Assembly (NCBI GenBank): GCA_009792885.1
Contig: WMCF01000110.1
Coordinates: forward strand, 124,001-188,000
Direction of reading: 5' to 3'
DNA from: Eremophila alpestris peregrina
Lineage: Eukaryota; Chordata; Aves; Passeriformes; Alaudidae
DNA: 64,000 nt
The notes under the pieces are model-generated. The model was not told the origin of the DNA. It made no database searches and was given only the letters and a program-made list of their open reading frames with translations. Positions 1 through 13,090 of the stretch are shown piece after piece. Position numbers and translations under genes: made by a program. The stretch's first letter is position 1. Each line of letters opens with the position of its first letter.

Positions 1-2285
1 GCACTGAGTGCCATGTCCAGTCTTTTTTAAAACACATCCAGGGATGGTGACTCCACCACCTCCCTGGGTAGATGATTCCAGTGTGTAGCCACTCTTTCAA
101 GTGAAGAATTTTTTTCTGACATCTAACTTAAACTTCCCTTGGTGCAGCTTAAGACTGTGCCCTTTTGTTCTGTCAGTTGTTGCCTGGGAGAAGATACTGA
201 TCCCCACCTGACTACAGCCACCTTCCAGGTAGTTGCAGAGAATAAGGTCACCTCTGAGTCTCCTTTTCTCCAGGCTAACCAATCCCTCAGTCATTCCTCA
301 CAGGGCTTGTGTTCCAAGCCCCTCACCAGCCTTGTTGCCTCCTCTGGATGTGCTCAAGCGTCTCAAGGCCCTTCCTAAACTGAGGGGCCAGAACTGGACA
401 CAGCACTCGAGGTGTGGCCTCACCAGTGCTGAGTACAGGGGAAGAATGACCTGCTGGCCACACTGTTCCTGATACAGCCCAGGAGCCATTGACCTCCTTG
501 GCCATCAGGGCACAGTGCTGGCTCATGTTCAGCTGCTGTCACAGCACCCCCAGGTCCCTTTCTGCCCAGGCACTGCCCAGCCACTCTGTCCCCAGCCTAT
601 GGCATTGCAGGGGGCTATTGTGGCCAAAATGCAGGACTCAATTGGAGTTGTTAAACTTCATCTTGTTGGACTCAGCCCATGTATCCAGCCTGTCCAGGTC
701 ACTTTGCAAAGTCCTCCTACCCTCCAATAGATTGACACATGCTCCCAGCTTGCTGCCATCTGCAAATTTACTGATGGAGGACTCAATCCCCTCATCCAGA
801 TCATCAGTGAAGATATTAAACAGGACTGGCCCTAGCACAGACCCCTGAGGAACACCACTGGTGACTGGCCACCAGCTGGATGCAGCACTGTTCCCCACCA
901 CTCTCTGGGCCCAGCCATCCAGCCAGTTCCTAACCCAGTAAAGCGTGCTCCTATCCAAGCTGTGGACTGCCAGCTTTTCCAGGAGTGTGCTGTGGGAGAC
1001 AGTGTCAAAGGCCTTGCTGAAGTCCAGACAGACAACATCCACAGCCTTTCCTGCATCCACCAGGTGGGTCACTTGGTCATAAAAGATCAGGTTGGTCAAG
1101 CATGACCTATCCCTCCTAAACCCATGCTGGGTCTGATACCCTGGCCATCCTGTAGGTGCCATGTGATGGCACTCATGACGATCTGTTCCATAACCTTGCC
1201 AGGTACTGAGGTCAGGCTCACTGGCCTGTAGTTTCCCAAATCTTTCAGTCCTTCTTGTGGATGGGTGTCACATTGGCCAGCTTCCATCCCACTGAGCCAG
1301 GACTGCTGGTAAATGATGGAGAGTGGCTTTGCAAGCTCATCTGCCATCTCCCTCATCATCCTAGGATGGATCCCATCTGGTCCCATAGATTTATGAGCAT
1401 CTAAGTGGCTCAGCAGGTCTCTGACTGCTTCCTGCTGGATAACAAGGGGGGCTATTCTGCTCCCTGACACCATCTGCCAGCCCAGGAGGACAGTTCTCCT
1501 AAGGACAACCTGTCTTTCTGTTGAAAACTGAGGCAAAGCAAGTGTTCAGTACCTCTGCCTTTTCCTCATCTTTAGTTACTAAATTCTCTCCTAATGTCAT
1601 TAACCTGCATCCAATAGAGAATGAAGGTTGTTCTTACCCTTCCTTTTGCCATTAATATATTTATAAAAATATTTTCATTGTCCTTCACAAAAGTTGCCAG
1701 TTTGAATTCTAACTGGGCTTTTGCCTCTCTATTTTTTTTCCATGTCCCCTAGCAATCCTCTTAAACATTTCCTGAGATATGTGACCCTCCTTCCAAAGGT
1801 GATACACCCTCTTTTTTTTCCTTTAACTCCTTCAAGGGCTCCTTGTCCATCCAGGCTGGTTGTTTTCCCCGTCAACTCATCTTCTAGCACATAGGGACAG
1901 TATGTTTCTGTGCCTTCAAGATTTGTTTTGAAGCACGCCCATCCTTCCCGGACTCCTTTGTTCTAAAAGGCTACTTCCCAAGGAGCTCTCTGAATAAGTC
2001 ACTAAACACTGGCCTCCAGAAGTCCCGTGTGCAAGTTTTATTGATGCCCCTCCGTATTTCACCAAATATTGAAAACTCAATAATTTTATGATCTCTGTGC
2101 CCCAGACAACCTCCAACCACCACATCTCCCACCAGCCCATCTCTGCAAACAGCAGGTCCAGTGTAGTAGCTCCCCTGGTAGGCTTGCTCATCAGCTGTGA
2201 CAAGAAGTTGTCCTCCACACACTCTGAGAACCTCCTAGACTGCCTCTTCTCAGCTGTATTAAGTTCCCAGCAATCATAAAACCTC
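1..2285 (-). mobile_element. CR1 LINE, truncated, ORF2 EN-RT pseudogene
   Basis: Minus-strand CR1 retrotransposon read from about 2285 down to the window edge. Translated pieces give, in order, the C-terminal part of the endonuclease (about 2265-1916, with the SDH-like motif as HRDHK), the linker, a reverse transcriptase (about 1536-638; the block around FSKAFDTVSH and GVPQGSVLGP is clear, and the catalytic box reads FTDDL) and the C-terminal tail (about 520-97, KRRLRGDL and KFKLDVRKKFF). The frame changes several times, so it cannot encode a working protein. The 5' end is missing, as is usual for CR1, and the 3' end lies left of base 1. CR1 ORF2 normally supplies both nicking and reverse transcription. 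Confidence 0.95.
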
Positions 2286-2477
2286 CTTCCAGTTCATTCA
2301 ACCTTTGCTTCCTTAGTTATCTAGTAACAACTGGCTCAGAAATCCTTACTTTAGAAATCTTCTTCTATATCAAAGCTTGCTTTCATCTCTGTTTCATTTG
2401 CCAGTTCTGCATTCAGAGAGCCTTCTGATAAGCATACATGTCTGTAAAACTTTTATGTTAAATTTTCATCTTCCCCA

Positions 2478-3018
2478 ACAGGGGTATCTTCTTCACCTTG
2501 AGTGCTGGAGGCAGTTCTGGGCACCACAATATAAGAAAGACATTCAACTATTAGAGAGCATCCAAAGGAGGGCCACAAGGATGATGAAGAGCCTGGAGGG
2601 GAAGCTGCACGAGGAGTAGCTGAGGTCACTTGGTCTGTTCAGCCTGGAGAAGAGGAGACTGAGGGGAGACCTCACTGCAGTCTGCAACTTTCTCATGAGG
2701 AAAGAGGAGGGGCAGACACTGATCTCTCCTCTGTGGTGACCAGGATAGGTGATAGGACTCGAATAAAAGGCATGAATTTTAGTCAAGGGAGGTTTAGGTT
2801 GGATATGAGGAAAAAGTTTTTGACCCACAGGGTGACTGGGCACTGGAACAGACTCCCCAGGGAAGTGGTTGCATCACCAAGCCTGATGGATTCAAGAAGT
2901 GTTTGGACAGTGGTCTCAAGCCCATGGTGTGACTCCCGGAGTCTCCTGGGCAGGCCCAGGAACTGGACTCGATGATCATGGTGGGTCTCTGCCAAGTCAG
3001 TGTATGATTCTAGGATTC
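2478..3018 (+). mobile_element. CR1 LINE 3' fragment
   Basis: Plus-strand 3' end of a CR1 element, in the opposite orientation to its left neighbour. It begins in the ORF2 tail (CWRQFWAP, then QRRATRMM), passes through the EKRRLRGDL-type block and the RLDMRKKFLTHRV block, and ends in the typical 3' terminus with a TGATTCTAGGATTC octamer-like repeat near 3005-3018. A stop falls inside the tail at about 2617, so it is non-functional. Confidence 0.93.
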
Positions 3019-3179
3019 AGCCTGGATTTTAAAGGCTATTTATCATAGTGCTGAACTTGTCACTGGAAAGTTCTTGTCATTCAGAGACAGAACTCAAAGA
3101 CAGTTCAAAATGCATACATGAATTTTCAGGCATCACTGAAGGCAAATGTGGCGCATTTCTGAACTGTCTCTTTCTGTCC

Positions 3180-3450
3180 TTCTCCTTTCTTAGCTTTTAT
3201 ATCTGAGGTGACATTATACACTATGGAATACCCCTTTAGTTAATTTGTATCAGCTCTCCTGGTCATGTCCCTTCCCAGGTTGTTGCCCTCCCCAGCCAAG
3301 TGATGGAGGGCAGAATGGGGAAACAGCACTGGTGCTGTGCCAGTGCTGCTCAGCAGCAGCCAAAGCACTCATGTATTACCAAAACTTTTCTAAGTGCCTT
3401 TCCCTCCTCTTTCAGGGAAAATTAATGCCACTTCAGCTAGATCCAAATTA
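3180..3450 (-). mobile_element. Old ERVL-type LTR fragment (family shared with 40675-40915 and 52806-53250)
   Basis: Diverged partial LTR on the minus strand. It shares an ordered set of blocks with the copy at 52806-53250: a TATA-proximal segment, the GGAATACCCCTTTAGT block at about 3225 and the region around CTGGTCATGTCCCTTCCCAG. From memory of the avian ERVL-like LTR family that starts TGTCCTGGTTT, the right end at about 3448 is close to the LTR 5' end. No target duplication is visible. It is a relic without coding capacity. Confidence 0.6.
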
Positions 3451-6400
3451 ACAGAGTTTTATTATGTGATGGGGACAGCGCTTGGGCCTGGGACAGGACA
3501 GGTCAGCAGTTTGTTCAGGCCAGCTGTAGAGATATTTCTCTTGGTATTGTGGCCAGAGGACATGCCATATACAAATTGGCCTAGGCTTGGAGCATCTGCT
3601 GCTCTCCATGGCCCCAGTGTTGTGGGAAAGCCTTGACACTGCCTGACTGGCTGTTGTGAGGCTACTAGCCTCACCATTCTAGCCCAGCCAGAGCTGCATC
3701 TCTAGTGACACTGGTGGAGGGGCACATTGGGCATGGGGAAGCATGCTGAGGCCTTTCAGATTGGGAACTCAAAGGCATTGGTTGAAGACATGAAGTGAAT
3801 AATAACTCAGTAGCTGCTGAATTATTATTAATTGATTTTCACTTTCTTTAGATTAAAGAAAAAAAGGCAAAATAATCTTAGGGAGTCAAGATGCAAACTC
3901 AAGCATTGCTTTCATGTACAAGCAGGAAATTAACAAGAAATAATGTTCAAGTGAGCAGTTAATGTAATGGGAAACACAGCTTTAATAAGTCACTCATCTT
4001 ACTGTCTTCACTGACAACTCCAACAAGTGCAACATTCTGGCTGGGTGCATTTCTGCAGCGAGAACTGTGTCCCAGTTGAGCTGATCTTCAATAGCAAATG
4101 GGAGGCTACAAATAACTTCCCACAAGTGGAATGGTACCCTCAGGAATACTGCTGTACTGTCACCAGAAAAAGTGACCTCAAAAGCTGGTGGTGGGACTCC
4201 AATTTCATTTTGAGAAAAAATTAAGCCTCTTACTGCTATTATGAGCTATATGTCCTCTGGTCATAATTAGACCATTCAATGCACCTCCATCTCCTAGCCA
4301 CAGTAGAGAAGATAAGGAGGGGGGCAGGCTTGAAAATGCAGTTCCTCAAGGCTAACTTGCAGCTGCCTTTAATGACATGTCCCTCACTTCAGCTTTCCCA
4401 CTCCAGAAGGATCCATCATGTCTCACTAAAGCAGTGGCTGAGAGCAACAAGCCCTTAGTTACTAAAGATTGTGATTGTACTCAGTATCATTAGAAGGCAG
4501 AGGATGCTCTCAGAGCTGATCTGACATGTGTCAAGACATTTAATAAGTAGTTTCCATTCAGTTTAAAAACTTACACCTCTCTTCTGTTTCTGAATATCCA
4601 GATAGTGACCTGTCACCAGCAGCCATGTACAGGTGTGTGACATGTACAGATGCATAACAAATGCTTTGTGACAGAAGCTGGGAAGAGGATCCAACAGACC
4701 AGGCAGTGTCAATTCAATGCTGACCAACTGTGTCCCGCAGAGCAGAAACTAAGGTGAACCCAGGAAAAGTTAGAGGCCTTGCCAAGTGAGATAGGTGCCA
4801 CAAAGCCTTTTTTCCTCCACAACTGCCCCAGCAAGCAGCAGTGGAGCAGGACTTCCCAGTTTCCCCACAGCAATGCTGCCTAGCAAACTAGCAGGCAGAA
4901 TCCAAAGCCTCTAACTTGGTTAGAGGCCCTGAGTAATCAGCATCAGGGAATTCAAGGGATTACTAAGACCACACAACAATGCAGTGTTCTGGTTTAGCTC
5001 AACAATGCAATAATAATGTTATACTTAAGCATGGTAAAATAAATCAGGACATAAAGTTGTAAAGATGCTGAAAAGTCTGACCAGTTTGATGACATGATTA
5101 TTTCCCCTTTTGTGCTGTAGCTAATTCCTAGAGAAAGCGAACACGTATGAAATGGACACCACGGAGCACAGACAAACCTTTGAAGCTGCTATGAAATATG
5201 TGCTTCTCCACTTACGGTGAGATAAGTAATTCTATTGAAACCGGGCTTTTACAGATTCTATCTAGATGTGATAATCATATAACTGTAGGAAATGTTGAGT
5301 CAAGTGATCCTTGATGATGATCCTTGATGAATATGATGATCAGGATCATATATTGCAGAAGTTTCCTGAAGATACCATTAAAAGGTGTGTGGCATAACTT
5401 TCTGGTTTCAAAAAGCAAATAAATGTGCTTTGGGGCACTCAAGATTACTTCTTCAGGCTTCTGCTAATAGAGCTAATGCAGTACACTGCATTCTCTCATA
5501 CAAACAGCCTGCCTCAGAGCTTTTAGTAATAGGTTGTTAAATTTGGAAGAATAACATCAACTGTAGTGAAAATGCTAACAATAAAGTTAAAATGTTCATG
5601 TCATCAATCTAAATATTCCTCTTTTTTTTTCCAAGTAATTGGGTCTCAAGGCCAAATATGGCTTCCAGGATCAGGCAGCCATTGACTCCCATAACACAAC
5701 ATTGCAAGTCTTCCATCCCTTTTTAGCTGTTACAAAGCAAGAGTAAAGGAGAAGGAAGAGGTAAAACAGAAGTACACTGATCGCAGATTTAACCTCTGTA
5801 TGTTGACTTTAAAACTGAACTCTTGTTTAAAAATGCTGCTCCTGAGATGTTTTTTTCCCTGGTCCTAGAATTATGAGCCAGACATGGTTAAGGGATAAAA
5901 GGGTTTTTGCCTCGGTATTTAATAAAAAGGATACTTATGGAACAAAAATTTGTCGAGGTGGAATACGCTGGAATGCACACACCTGCTGTACTGTATGTAC
6001 AATTTTAGATACCTTGCAAATTAGCATGTCTGACAAAGATTTCCCAATGAGAAACTTGAATACTGTGACGTCTCCCTGTTTTAAAGTATTCCATCCCCCC
6101 TCCCCCAGGTGGGGCCTGAACCTAGTTTACAAAATATATTCTAGAGAGAAGGTTGAAGCCTTGCTTTCTCAGGATAGTGTAAGGCTTTCTGGCCTTGTCT
6201 CTCAAAGGGGTTCCTCTAGAAAGCAAAATCAAGTGGCCCCTCCCCCAACTGATTCAGGAAAATATTTTCTTGGAATATTTATTTAACTAGCAAAGTATTC
6301 ATGAGCATAAAAAATGAATAATAGTAAACAATAAAACCTCTCGCTGTTCTGAAGAGATGGCAAATTCAGAAAGTTCTATTCATTGGTTGTAGCTTGGCTC

Positions 6401-8110
6401 ATTCTGTCTCTTACCAGTCCCTCCTGCACTGGAATGCAGCATCCCAGGCCCTGGTGAGCCACAGGTCTGAGCTCCTGGTGGTGTTCTGTGTTTTCGGTCC
6501 AGAACAGGTTAGAACAGTTCCAAGAAAAAGAAAAACCACAGTCTGGGGAACTTCTCTGCCTCAGCTAGCTAAAAAAACCAGCTGTCTCTCCTGCTGTCTG
6601 TCCATGCTGCAGACAGCACAGTCCAGGAAAAGGAATGCAAAGGAATGAGTACAGTTCTGTTGAAAACAAACTCGGTGCTTCTTTTCCCCCTGCTTTGCTC
6701 TCAGAATCAGTCTTAAAGGTGCAGAACTTAATACCCAGCACGAACAGAATAGACAAGTGGGGATACAAAGAGAATAGGGGCTGCACCCAAACCTGTTCTC
6801 CCAGTCCAAATCTTGTGGTGTCTCTGCCCCTCTGAGATACCTCAGGTAAGAGCAGTGCAGCCAGGTACCCTCCTGCCCTGAGCTTCACCCCTGCTTCTGT
6901 CTCTCTTAAGTACCTGGTTGTTACTGTTTCTTAACAACCTATGGGAAAAAATTCCATAAAAACTTGCATTCAAGCTACACATAAAAACAACTTACTAACA
7001 TAGCTACACATGTCCAGCAGGAAGGAACTTTGCATCTGTTCCTGAAACACATTACTTTTAACTTCCTGATTTATAAGAATTGTAAATTAACTTAGGGACA
7101 AAAAGGCCTTTTGATCTGTTTGGTTTTATGCATTTTTTTCTACTATGGTTGCTTCCTCTTATGCTTTTTATTTTAGCTTCTTCCTGAGCTACATAACAGT
7201 GATGAGGCATATAAGGGACAGTCTAGATACAACCCAAAAATCATCATATTGTGCATGTGGAATTGTTTAATAATTACCTGGTGAGTGCTGTTTCTTATTC
7301 TTTTATTATATTCTTCTGCTTTACATGTATTGAGCTACTGACTAGAAGAATGTGAGTAAAGAGAGGAAGATGGAATAAAGAAAGAAAAATGTCTTATTAT
7401 AGTAATGCTGAAAAATGTCCTCAAACAGAACAGGGTTTAAAGACATATTTCTATCTGTCTTTCACAAATAGATAACCTCTCTGATGTTTATTTCTGGTTT
7501 TTAGTTGTTTGCCTGGTTGCTCCTTGCCCTCCTGCAGCTGATTTGGCTTAGAGGATTATGAAGTTGATGTTGATGTGCGGGTTTTTCAGATAGCTTCCCA
7601 GGGTTCAGCACAGCATCTCATTTCGTGGTGGTTTTGGCTGTGGTGGTGCACAAAGCCAGGAAGGATAACAGGGGGCTATGAATGGATAGGAGAATGCTGA
7701 TAAAAGGTTCTTTAAACCTTGTTGGTGTCAACCTGTTGCAAGAAAAGTGGATTTTCAGAGGGGTTTGGGTTTCATTAAGAACCAAAATACAGTTGTTTTC
7801 AGAAAGTGCAAGAGATCTGTGTGATCAGAGACCTCTGTGGCTGAATGCAGAGACCTTCACAGGGCTGCCAGGGAGACCTGCTGTGCAAAGTGTCTCAAAA
7901 TATGTGTTATTGCTCTCAGATTTTCTAAACGTAACGCAAGGTTTGTCAAAAATACACTGAGAAACTAAGATTGATTAGCAGCCTACAGCAAACAGGCGTG
8001 ACAACTAAATTCTGGAATAGAAAAGAATGATATATTTGAGCTGTTTTATTGTTCTACAAAAGAAAATTGACCTGCCTGCAATCTTTTTCAACAACCATCC
8101 TCTTCCTCTC
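3451..8110. other. Intergenic, no gene recognised
   Basis: AT-rich non-coding sequence. The longest open frame starting with ATG (137 codons, 5873-6286, +) has no recognisable domain, runs across T-rich and C-rich tracts and has no supporting signal, so I do not call it. A short GATGATCCTTGAT tandem occurs near 5307-5330. I recognise no repeat family here apart from minor T-rich runs. Confidence 0.5.
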
Positions 8111-9104
8111 TGTCAGAGAATGAAATGGTTTGTGCCTTAAACATTGTTATGAAGGAGTTTTGCCCTTTACAGAAAAAAAATGTTTAAAGAAGCTACAACC
8201 ACAGAAGCCCACCCCTCCTTGAAGAGGCCTGACTAGAACTTTGGACTGCGAGTGAAGCCACCTAGATAAGATAAAGGGGACACTACTGTTCAATCATCTC
8301 AGGTCTAGGAAGGAACAAAGAAGGCTGAGGGAAAGGAATGCATCCACAAGAAATCCAAATGCAGAAGAGAATCATCCCTGGCTGGGTTTGGGGTGTGGGA
8401 GCCCACAGAGCCCACAGAGGCCAGGTTTATACAGACTCCCCCCAGTGAGGGAGGAGGAGGAGGAGGTTTCAGGTGTGTGGTGTAACCTCTGGTCAGAGAC
8501 ACTGAACACCCATCCTCCCTTACACAAACCTGCCCAGCTGTGAAACCCCAACCCTGGGAAGGCCACATCCATGGGGCATTCACATGAGAGACAGCTGAGG
8601 GGTTGTGGTAATCCATCAAAGGACCCTGAAGTGCTCTCCAGACTCATTCCTGAGGCCTTGCACCACAGCACTGCATGTGAGGCAAAGAGATGCACCAGAC
8701 CCAGAGTCTGCTGCAGGACACTGAGTCAAACTGCACCCCCTCCACCCCCACCTCCACCACCCCAGGAGGTACCTGGGCATTCCCACCTTGCCTGAACATA
8801 TATTAATCCATTAGAATCTATGCATTTCAGGGGACCCTCACCACCAAGATCACCTGGAGAGGAATCATCGGGAAGCCAGTGGGATCCATGAAGTGGTGAT
8901 ATTTCCTTTAATCTGTCTCTGTCACTCTCTTTCTGTCTCCCCAACCTCTCTTCTATTTCTCTCTCTCTCTCTTCCCTTTTCTTTTCTTCTCTCTCATATT
9001 TTCTATTAAATAAAACCCATACTATTAACATTGGCCTATGGTCTCATTTGCACCTTAATTCAGGCAGAGACATTTCTAATAACTTTAAAAACCAGACCAT
9101 GACA
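8111..9104 (+). mobile_element. Solo LTR, ERVL-like, about 994 bp
   Basis: Bounded by TGTCA at the left and TGACA at the right, a perfect 5-bp terminal inverted repeat of the TG...CA type. The flanks are CTCTC (8106-8110) and CTCTT (9105-9109), a candidate 5-bp target duplication with one mismatch, which fits ERVL-class integration. A polyadenylation signal AATAAA lies at 9009-9014 after a CT-rich stretch (8922-8998), giving plus orientation. A GGAGGAGGAGG run lies at about 8450. Open frames inside it are not genes. The family assignment is inferred from structure; the boundaries are read directly. Confidence 0.75.
8922..8998. repeat. CT-rich low-complexity tract inside the LTR
   Basis: Polypyrimidine tract with several CTCTCT runs just before the LTR polyadenylation signal. 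Probably part of the LTR family rather than a host microsatellite. Confidence 0.8.
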
Positions 9105-10215
9105 CTCTTGTGATGGATGTGAGTTCCAATGGTTTCAGTTTGACCAGGTTGAGCAGCTTATAGAACTGCAATTTGGACGAGTTGTTACTATGAATGAAGG
9201 TTTCTCTAAAGATTATAGGCATTCCTGTATGATTTTGAACCTGGATAGTCAGAAAAGTAAGAGAGGCTAAAAACAGCATTCATTTCCATAAAGAAATTTT
9301 GATGAAATCAGAAAAAGTGAGCAATTTCACCATGTTATCCCTATACCATGGTTAAAGGGTTTTTACTCAGATGGGAACTGGCTACATCCACTGTGACATC
9401 TAATGGTGATTTTTGGTTTCAAGACTTTCAAAACTTGGTCCATTTGTCTATTACAACCTCTTTCAAGCATGTAAAGTAACACTCTTGTATGCACCACTGT
9501 AGATTTTCTGAGCTAGAATGGGTGGAAGATTTATTATTAAAATGGTGGTAGTTTCTTTGTTGTTTCAGAGACGCTGGGGTCTGATGCTCTGGTGAATCCA
9601 TGGACCTCAGTGGACAAAAGTCAACTAATTTACTAGGGAAGATTTTTCCCACAATGTTCCTATACTTATAGTGCTCTCTGTGAAGTAACTTCTTTTGCAG
9701 ATTATGCCCCAGTCCAGACTGACCAGTCTGTGCTATTCAGACACTGTCAACTACACATTTTTGGAATAAGATGCTGACATAGCCTGTTTCTGTCTAATGA
9801 TTCATACAATTTTTATCATATTAGAGATTGCCTCTTATTTTAATATATAGTTACCTGTTCACAAATTAGTATCAGGCAGATTGAAGGAGTGAGGAATTTT
9901 TGTTTAATTTTGTTGTAATCCTGTCATTTAGCAGAACAAGAGTGTTTCATTAATCTTTATTTAAATAGTTTGTAAGATAAGAATAAGAAAACAAAATATT
10001 CTGTAATAAAATATTCACTATTATAAATGAAATCTGAAACTAAAAAACTAAATTATTTTTTGTTCTGCCTGGAAAACTATTTTTAAAAAATTGTTTGCAG
10101 ATGGAGATTTTGTCAAAACTGTAAGACCTGAGGAGTGGCTGGGCATCAGTCAGTCAGTGATATGCAACTGGTTTTTCTTGCATCACTTCTTCTTGGGTTT
10201 GGTGTTGTTTTGGGG

Positions 10216-10304
10216 TTTTTTCCTCCTTTTTGTCTTTTTTCCCCCTTTTTTTTTTTTTTTTTTTTTTTTTCCCCTTTTTTTTTTTTTTTGTTTTTTTTTC
10301 CCCA
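10216..10304. repeat. Poly(T)/T-C low-complexity block
   Basis: Long T homopolymer runs broken by CCCC and single G. It generates spurious phenylalanine-rich open frames in all three plus-strand frames. It could be the remnant of a poly(A) tail on the minus strand, but no adjacent retrocopy is recognisable. Confidence 0.85.
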
Positions 10305-11523
10305 GTTATTACTTACCTCAAGCCACAGGTTTTTGTACTTTTTGTTCTTCTGACTCTCTTGTCCATCCTTCTGGGTAGAGTGATCAAGCTGCTCTGGTGC
10401 CTATCAACAAAATGCTTTATCAGTGGGAGCTGTGACTGCCCATAAATAATGTATTTAGAAGGCCAGTGATCTTCCAAACCAAGAAAACAGCAAGATCTGT
10501 CATAGTGAAAAAATACCTTAGGTTGACTGTTGCTATGATTGAAGGTGAGAAATACTAGGGAGTGCTTTTTACCTGGGCAGTGTAGGAATTGCTAGTCTCT
10601 GGAACACATATACTGTTGTCTTGCTGCAAACTTAATAATCTCAAAAGTTTGCATACCTAATAGAATGCAGTATTTAAAAAATATAATTTATATTTCAGTA
10701 TGTAATTTCATATGTAGATTTAATGCAGTATCTTCTTCATATATTGGAAACTTTTATTTCCTTTTTACTGAATTTAAGTCAACTTATACCAAAAATACAG
10801 CAAAGGTGAAAAAATTGAGGTTTATATGTATAATGAGGTCTTATTTTCAAAACAAAGTATAACTCTAATAAAAATCCAACTTTCAGGCCAGAAAAAACCC
10901 AAACCATAAATCTCAGAAGAGATAACTCCAACAATGTTTCATTAAATTTTACTGTAAACTAAACAATGCATAACTGGTATCTTTATACAAAACCTATTAA
11001 TCAGTTTATTTCCTTCCTTGCTAAGAGACAAGAGCATGATTAGAAAAAAAAAATCAATGTGGAAAAATGGACTCTTTGTTAACCAAGAAATGGAGTCAAA
11101 GGAAGTACAACTGTGAGGGGAGTTCCAATTTTTGTACTACTGTAATACCTATCACACATTTTAATTTTAAAACAGAATTTTTAATAACTCATCCATACAT
11201 CTGGCAATTTGCAGACTTTTGATGTAGCTGAATGGGCAGGAAAGCTAGAAGGTGGAAACATCATTACAGTTTCCACCACATTAGAGTGGGTGAGAGACAG
11301 CCAAGGGATGCCACAGGGACTTCATCCTGAACAATATTTGAAATTGAACAAAGCGCTGACCAGCCCCATTGACTTTGAGGCTCGTGGTGGTATTAGTGAC
11401 AGCCAGGCTTGATTAACAGTGGAGGTGTTCTCCCACCTTGTCTTGCCTTTGACTAAAGCTGCTTACAAGCACACTGAACACAGAAGGGTGATCTGTAATG
11501 AGTTTGTTGGTAAAAACCCAAAA

Positions 11524-11553
11524 AATTCTTCTCAAAAAAATTTGAGAAGAATT
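11524..11553. repeat. Perfect 13-bp hairpin with 4-nt loop
   Basis: AATTCTTCTCAAA is followed by four A and then its exact reverse complement. No known function. It is followed by A-rich rather than T-rich sequence, so it is not a terminator-like structure. Confidence 0.8.
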
Positions 11554-13024
11554 AAAAAGGGTTTTAAAACCAAGATTAAAATATTGATCAGAAACTAAAA
11601 CAGTCACAAAGGTTTGTTTTTTCTTTTAATCCAGGAAGGCTAGAAGTCCAAGTTTTTCATTCAGTCGGTAGTCAATTATTTAGGCAAAAGTGTTAGTTCT
11701 GTTTAGTTCTTAAAAAGGAATGGCAATAATTTTCCCTCTCTTTGGTGAAACTGATCATAAGGTTAATCCCAGGTAGAAAACATGGGGTTTCTGTTCATGC
11801 ACTTAATATGTGAAGTATCCAGTCAGTTGTGGAAAGATTCTTTTGGCTGGCAGGTCTGATTCTGTGCTCTACCCTGAGTATCTCATTGCCTATAAAGTGA
11901 TCTGTCCTTTGGTGCTATGGCTTTGTCAGAGTGAAGAAATCTGGGTAGATCTCTTACTAAAGCCAGCTTTAGTGCCAAGAAAGGAAAACATGTCTGAGGC
12001 AGCACATCTGAGACAGGAGTTGAGTAGCAAGAGCTAAATGACAGTCCAAGATAGTCACACCAAACTCTGCGACTTGCAAGTAATTCTCTGAATGAGAAAT
12101 CATTGCCTCACTTCAGTAGAAACAGCCTTTGTTTACTTAGTTCAGTAATCCTTATTTCATCCTGAAATTCAGTGTACCGTGAAAGACTGAATCCTCCAGT
12201 TAGACACTGCCTTTTCATTTTGATTACAGGAGTTGAAAGTGCTTTCTTAAATGTAAGGAGTCAAAATGTCCCAGAGCTGAATAAAAGCATTTCTTATTGG
12301 AAATAACATTTCTTTGTGACAAATGGTATAAATTGAAACAATGCTGGCCACAGTACAACAACACTCAGCTGGAAGAAATGGACATGTTCAAAGGAGTGGG
12401 AATTTATGTCACCACTTCACTTCAGGTAGGGCTTTATGGTGCCAAGTACTAGGAGGAAAAAAAAAAAAAAAGAGTACTGAATACTAAGAAATAAAGTTTG
12501 GAATATATCCTTATGCCTTGCTGTGTGTTACATACAGTATTTTATCCCCAAATTGCAATTAAAAATTCATAGATGTGTCTATTATACTTAATCCTTTTTT
12601 ATTTGCAGAAGAAATCAAATAGTTGGAACTCCTACTATTTTAAAATCCTACTCTAACAAGCAATGTTGTTTCAGAAGTCAGACTGCAGAGGAGCAATTCT
12701 GTAAATGCAGAGGAGTCTTCTTTAAAAAGTACAGTAAAACAACCCTGGGAAAAGCTCTCATTTGCCTGAAGGAGAGTCCTGGTGTGTTTTGGCAAGAAGA
12801 TGCTGGCTGCACTACAGTGTCATGCTCCACAGACTTCTAACTCCTTGTCAGACACTCTGACACTGTCCTCTCTTACCTTCCTCCCAGAACACCTGTCCAA
12901 CCTGTCTTTTGTCTCTTACTGTTCATTTCACAGTTGTAAGATATCAACACTCATAATTAGGTTGAGGGTGCTGAATTTTTTAACAGAATGAAAAAATATG
13001 AGGAAGAATTCTGATTACACCTAG

Positions 13025-13090
13025 CCATTATTTATAATATGCAATAACAATTTTTATATTATTAGATATAACCATTATTTATAATATGCA
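13025..13090 (+). repeat. Pair of identical 19-bp direct repeats
   Basis: CCATTATTTATAATATGCA occurs at 13025-13043 and again, unchanged, at 13072-13090 with 28 bp between. It could be a local tandem duplication or the footprint of a short insertion. The unit is AT-rich. Confidence 0.8.

Noticed and set aside
638..1536. Open frames with reverse-transcriptase similarity on the minus strand as a host gene
   Set aside because: They are frameshifted parts of a CR1 ORF2 continuous with endonuclease and tail remnants; not a host gene and not intact.
5873..6286. 137-codon plus-strand frame
   Set aside because: No domain, odd composition, no promoter or splice context, and not flanked by any gene-like feature.
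10216..10304. Phenylalanine-rich membrane protein frames
   Set aside because: Translation artefact of a poly(T) block.
11209..11412. 67-codon frame MQTFDVAEWAGK...
   Set aside because: Reads like protein but matches nothing I recognise, is short, and has no neighbouring exon or repeat context.
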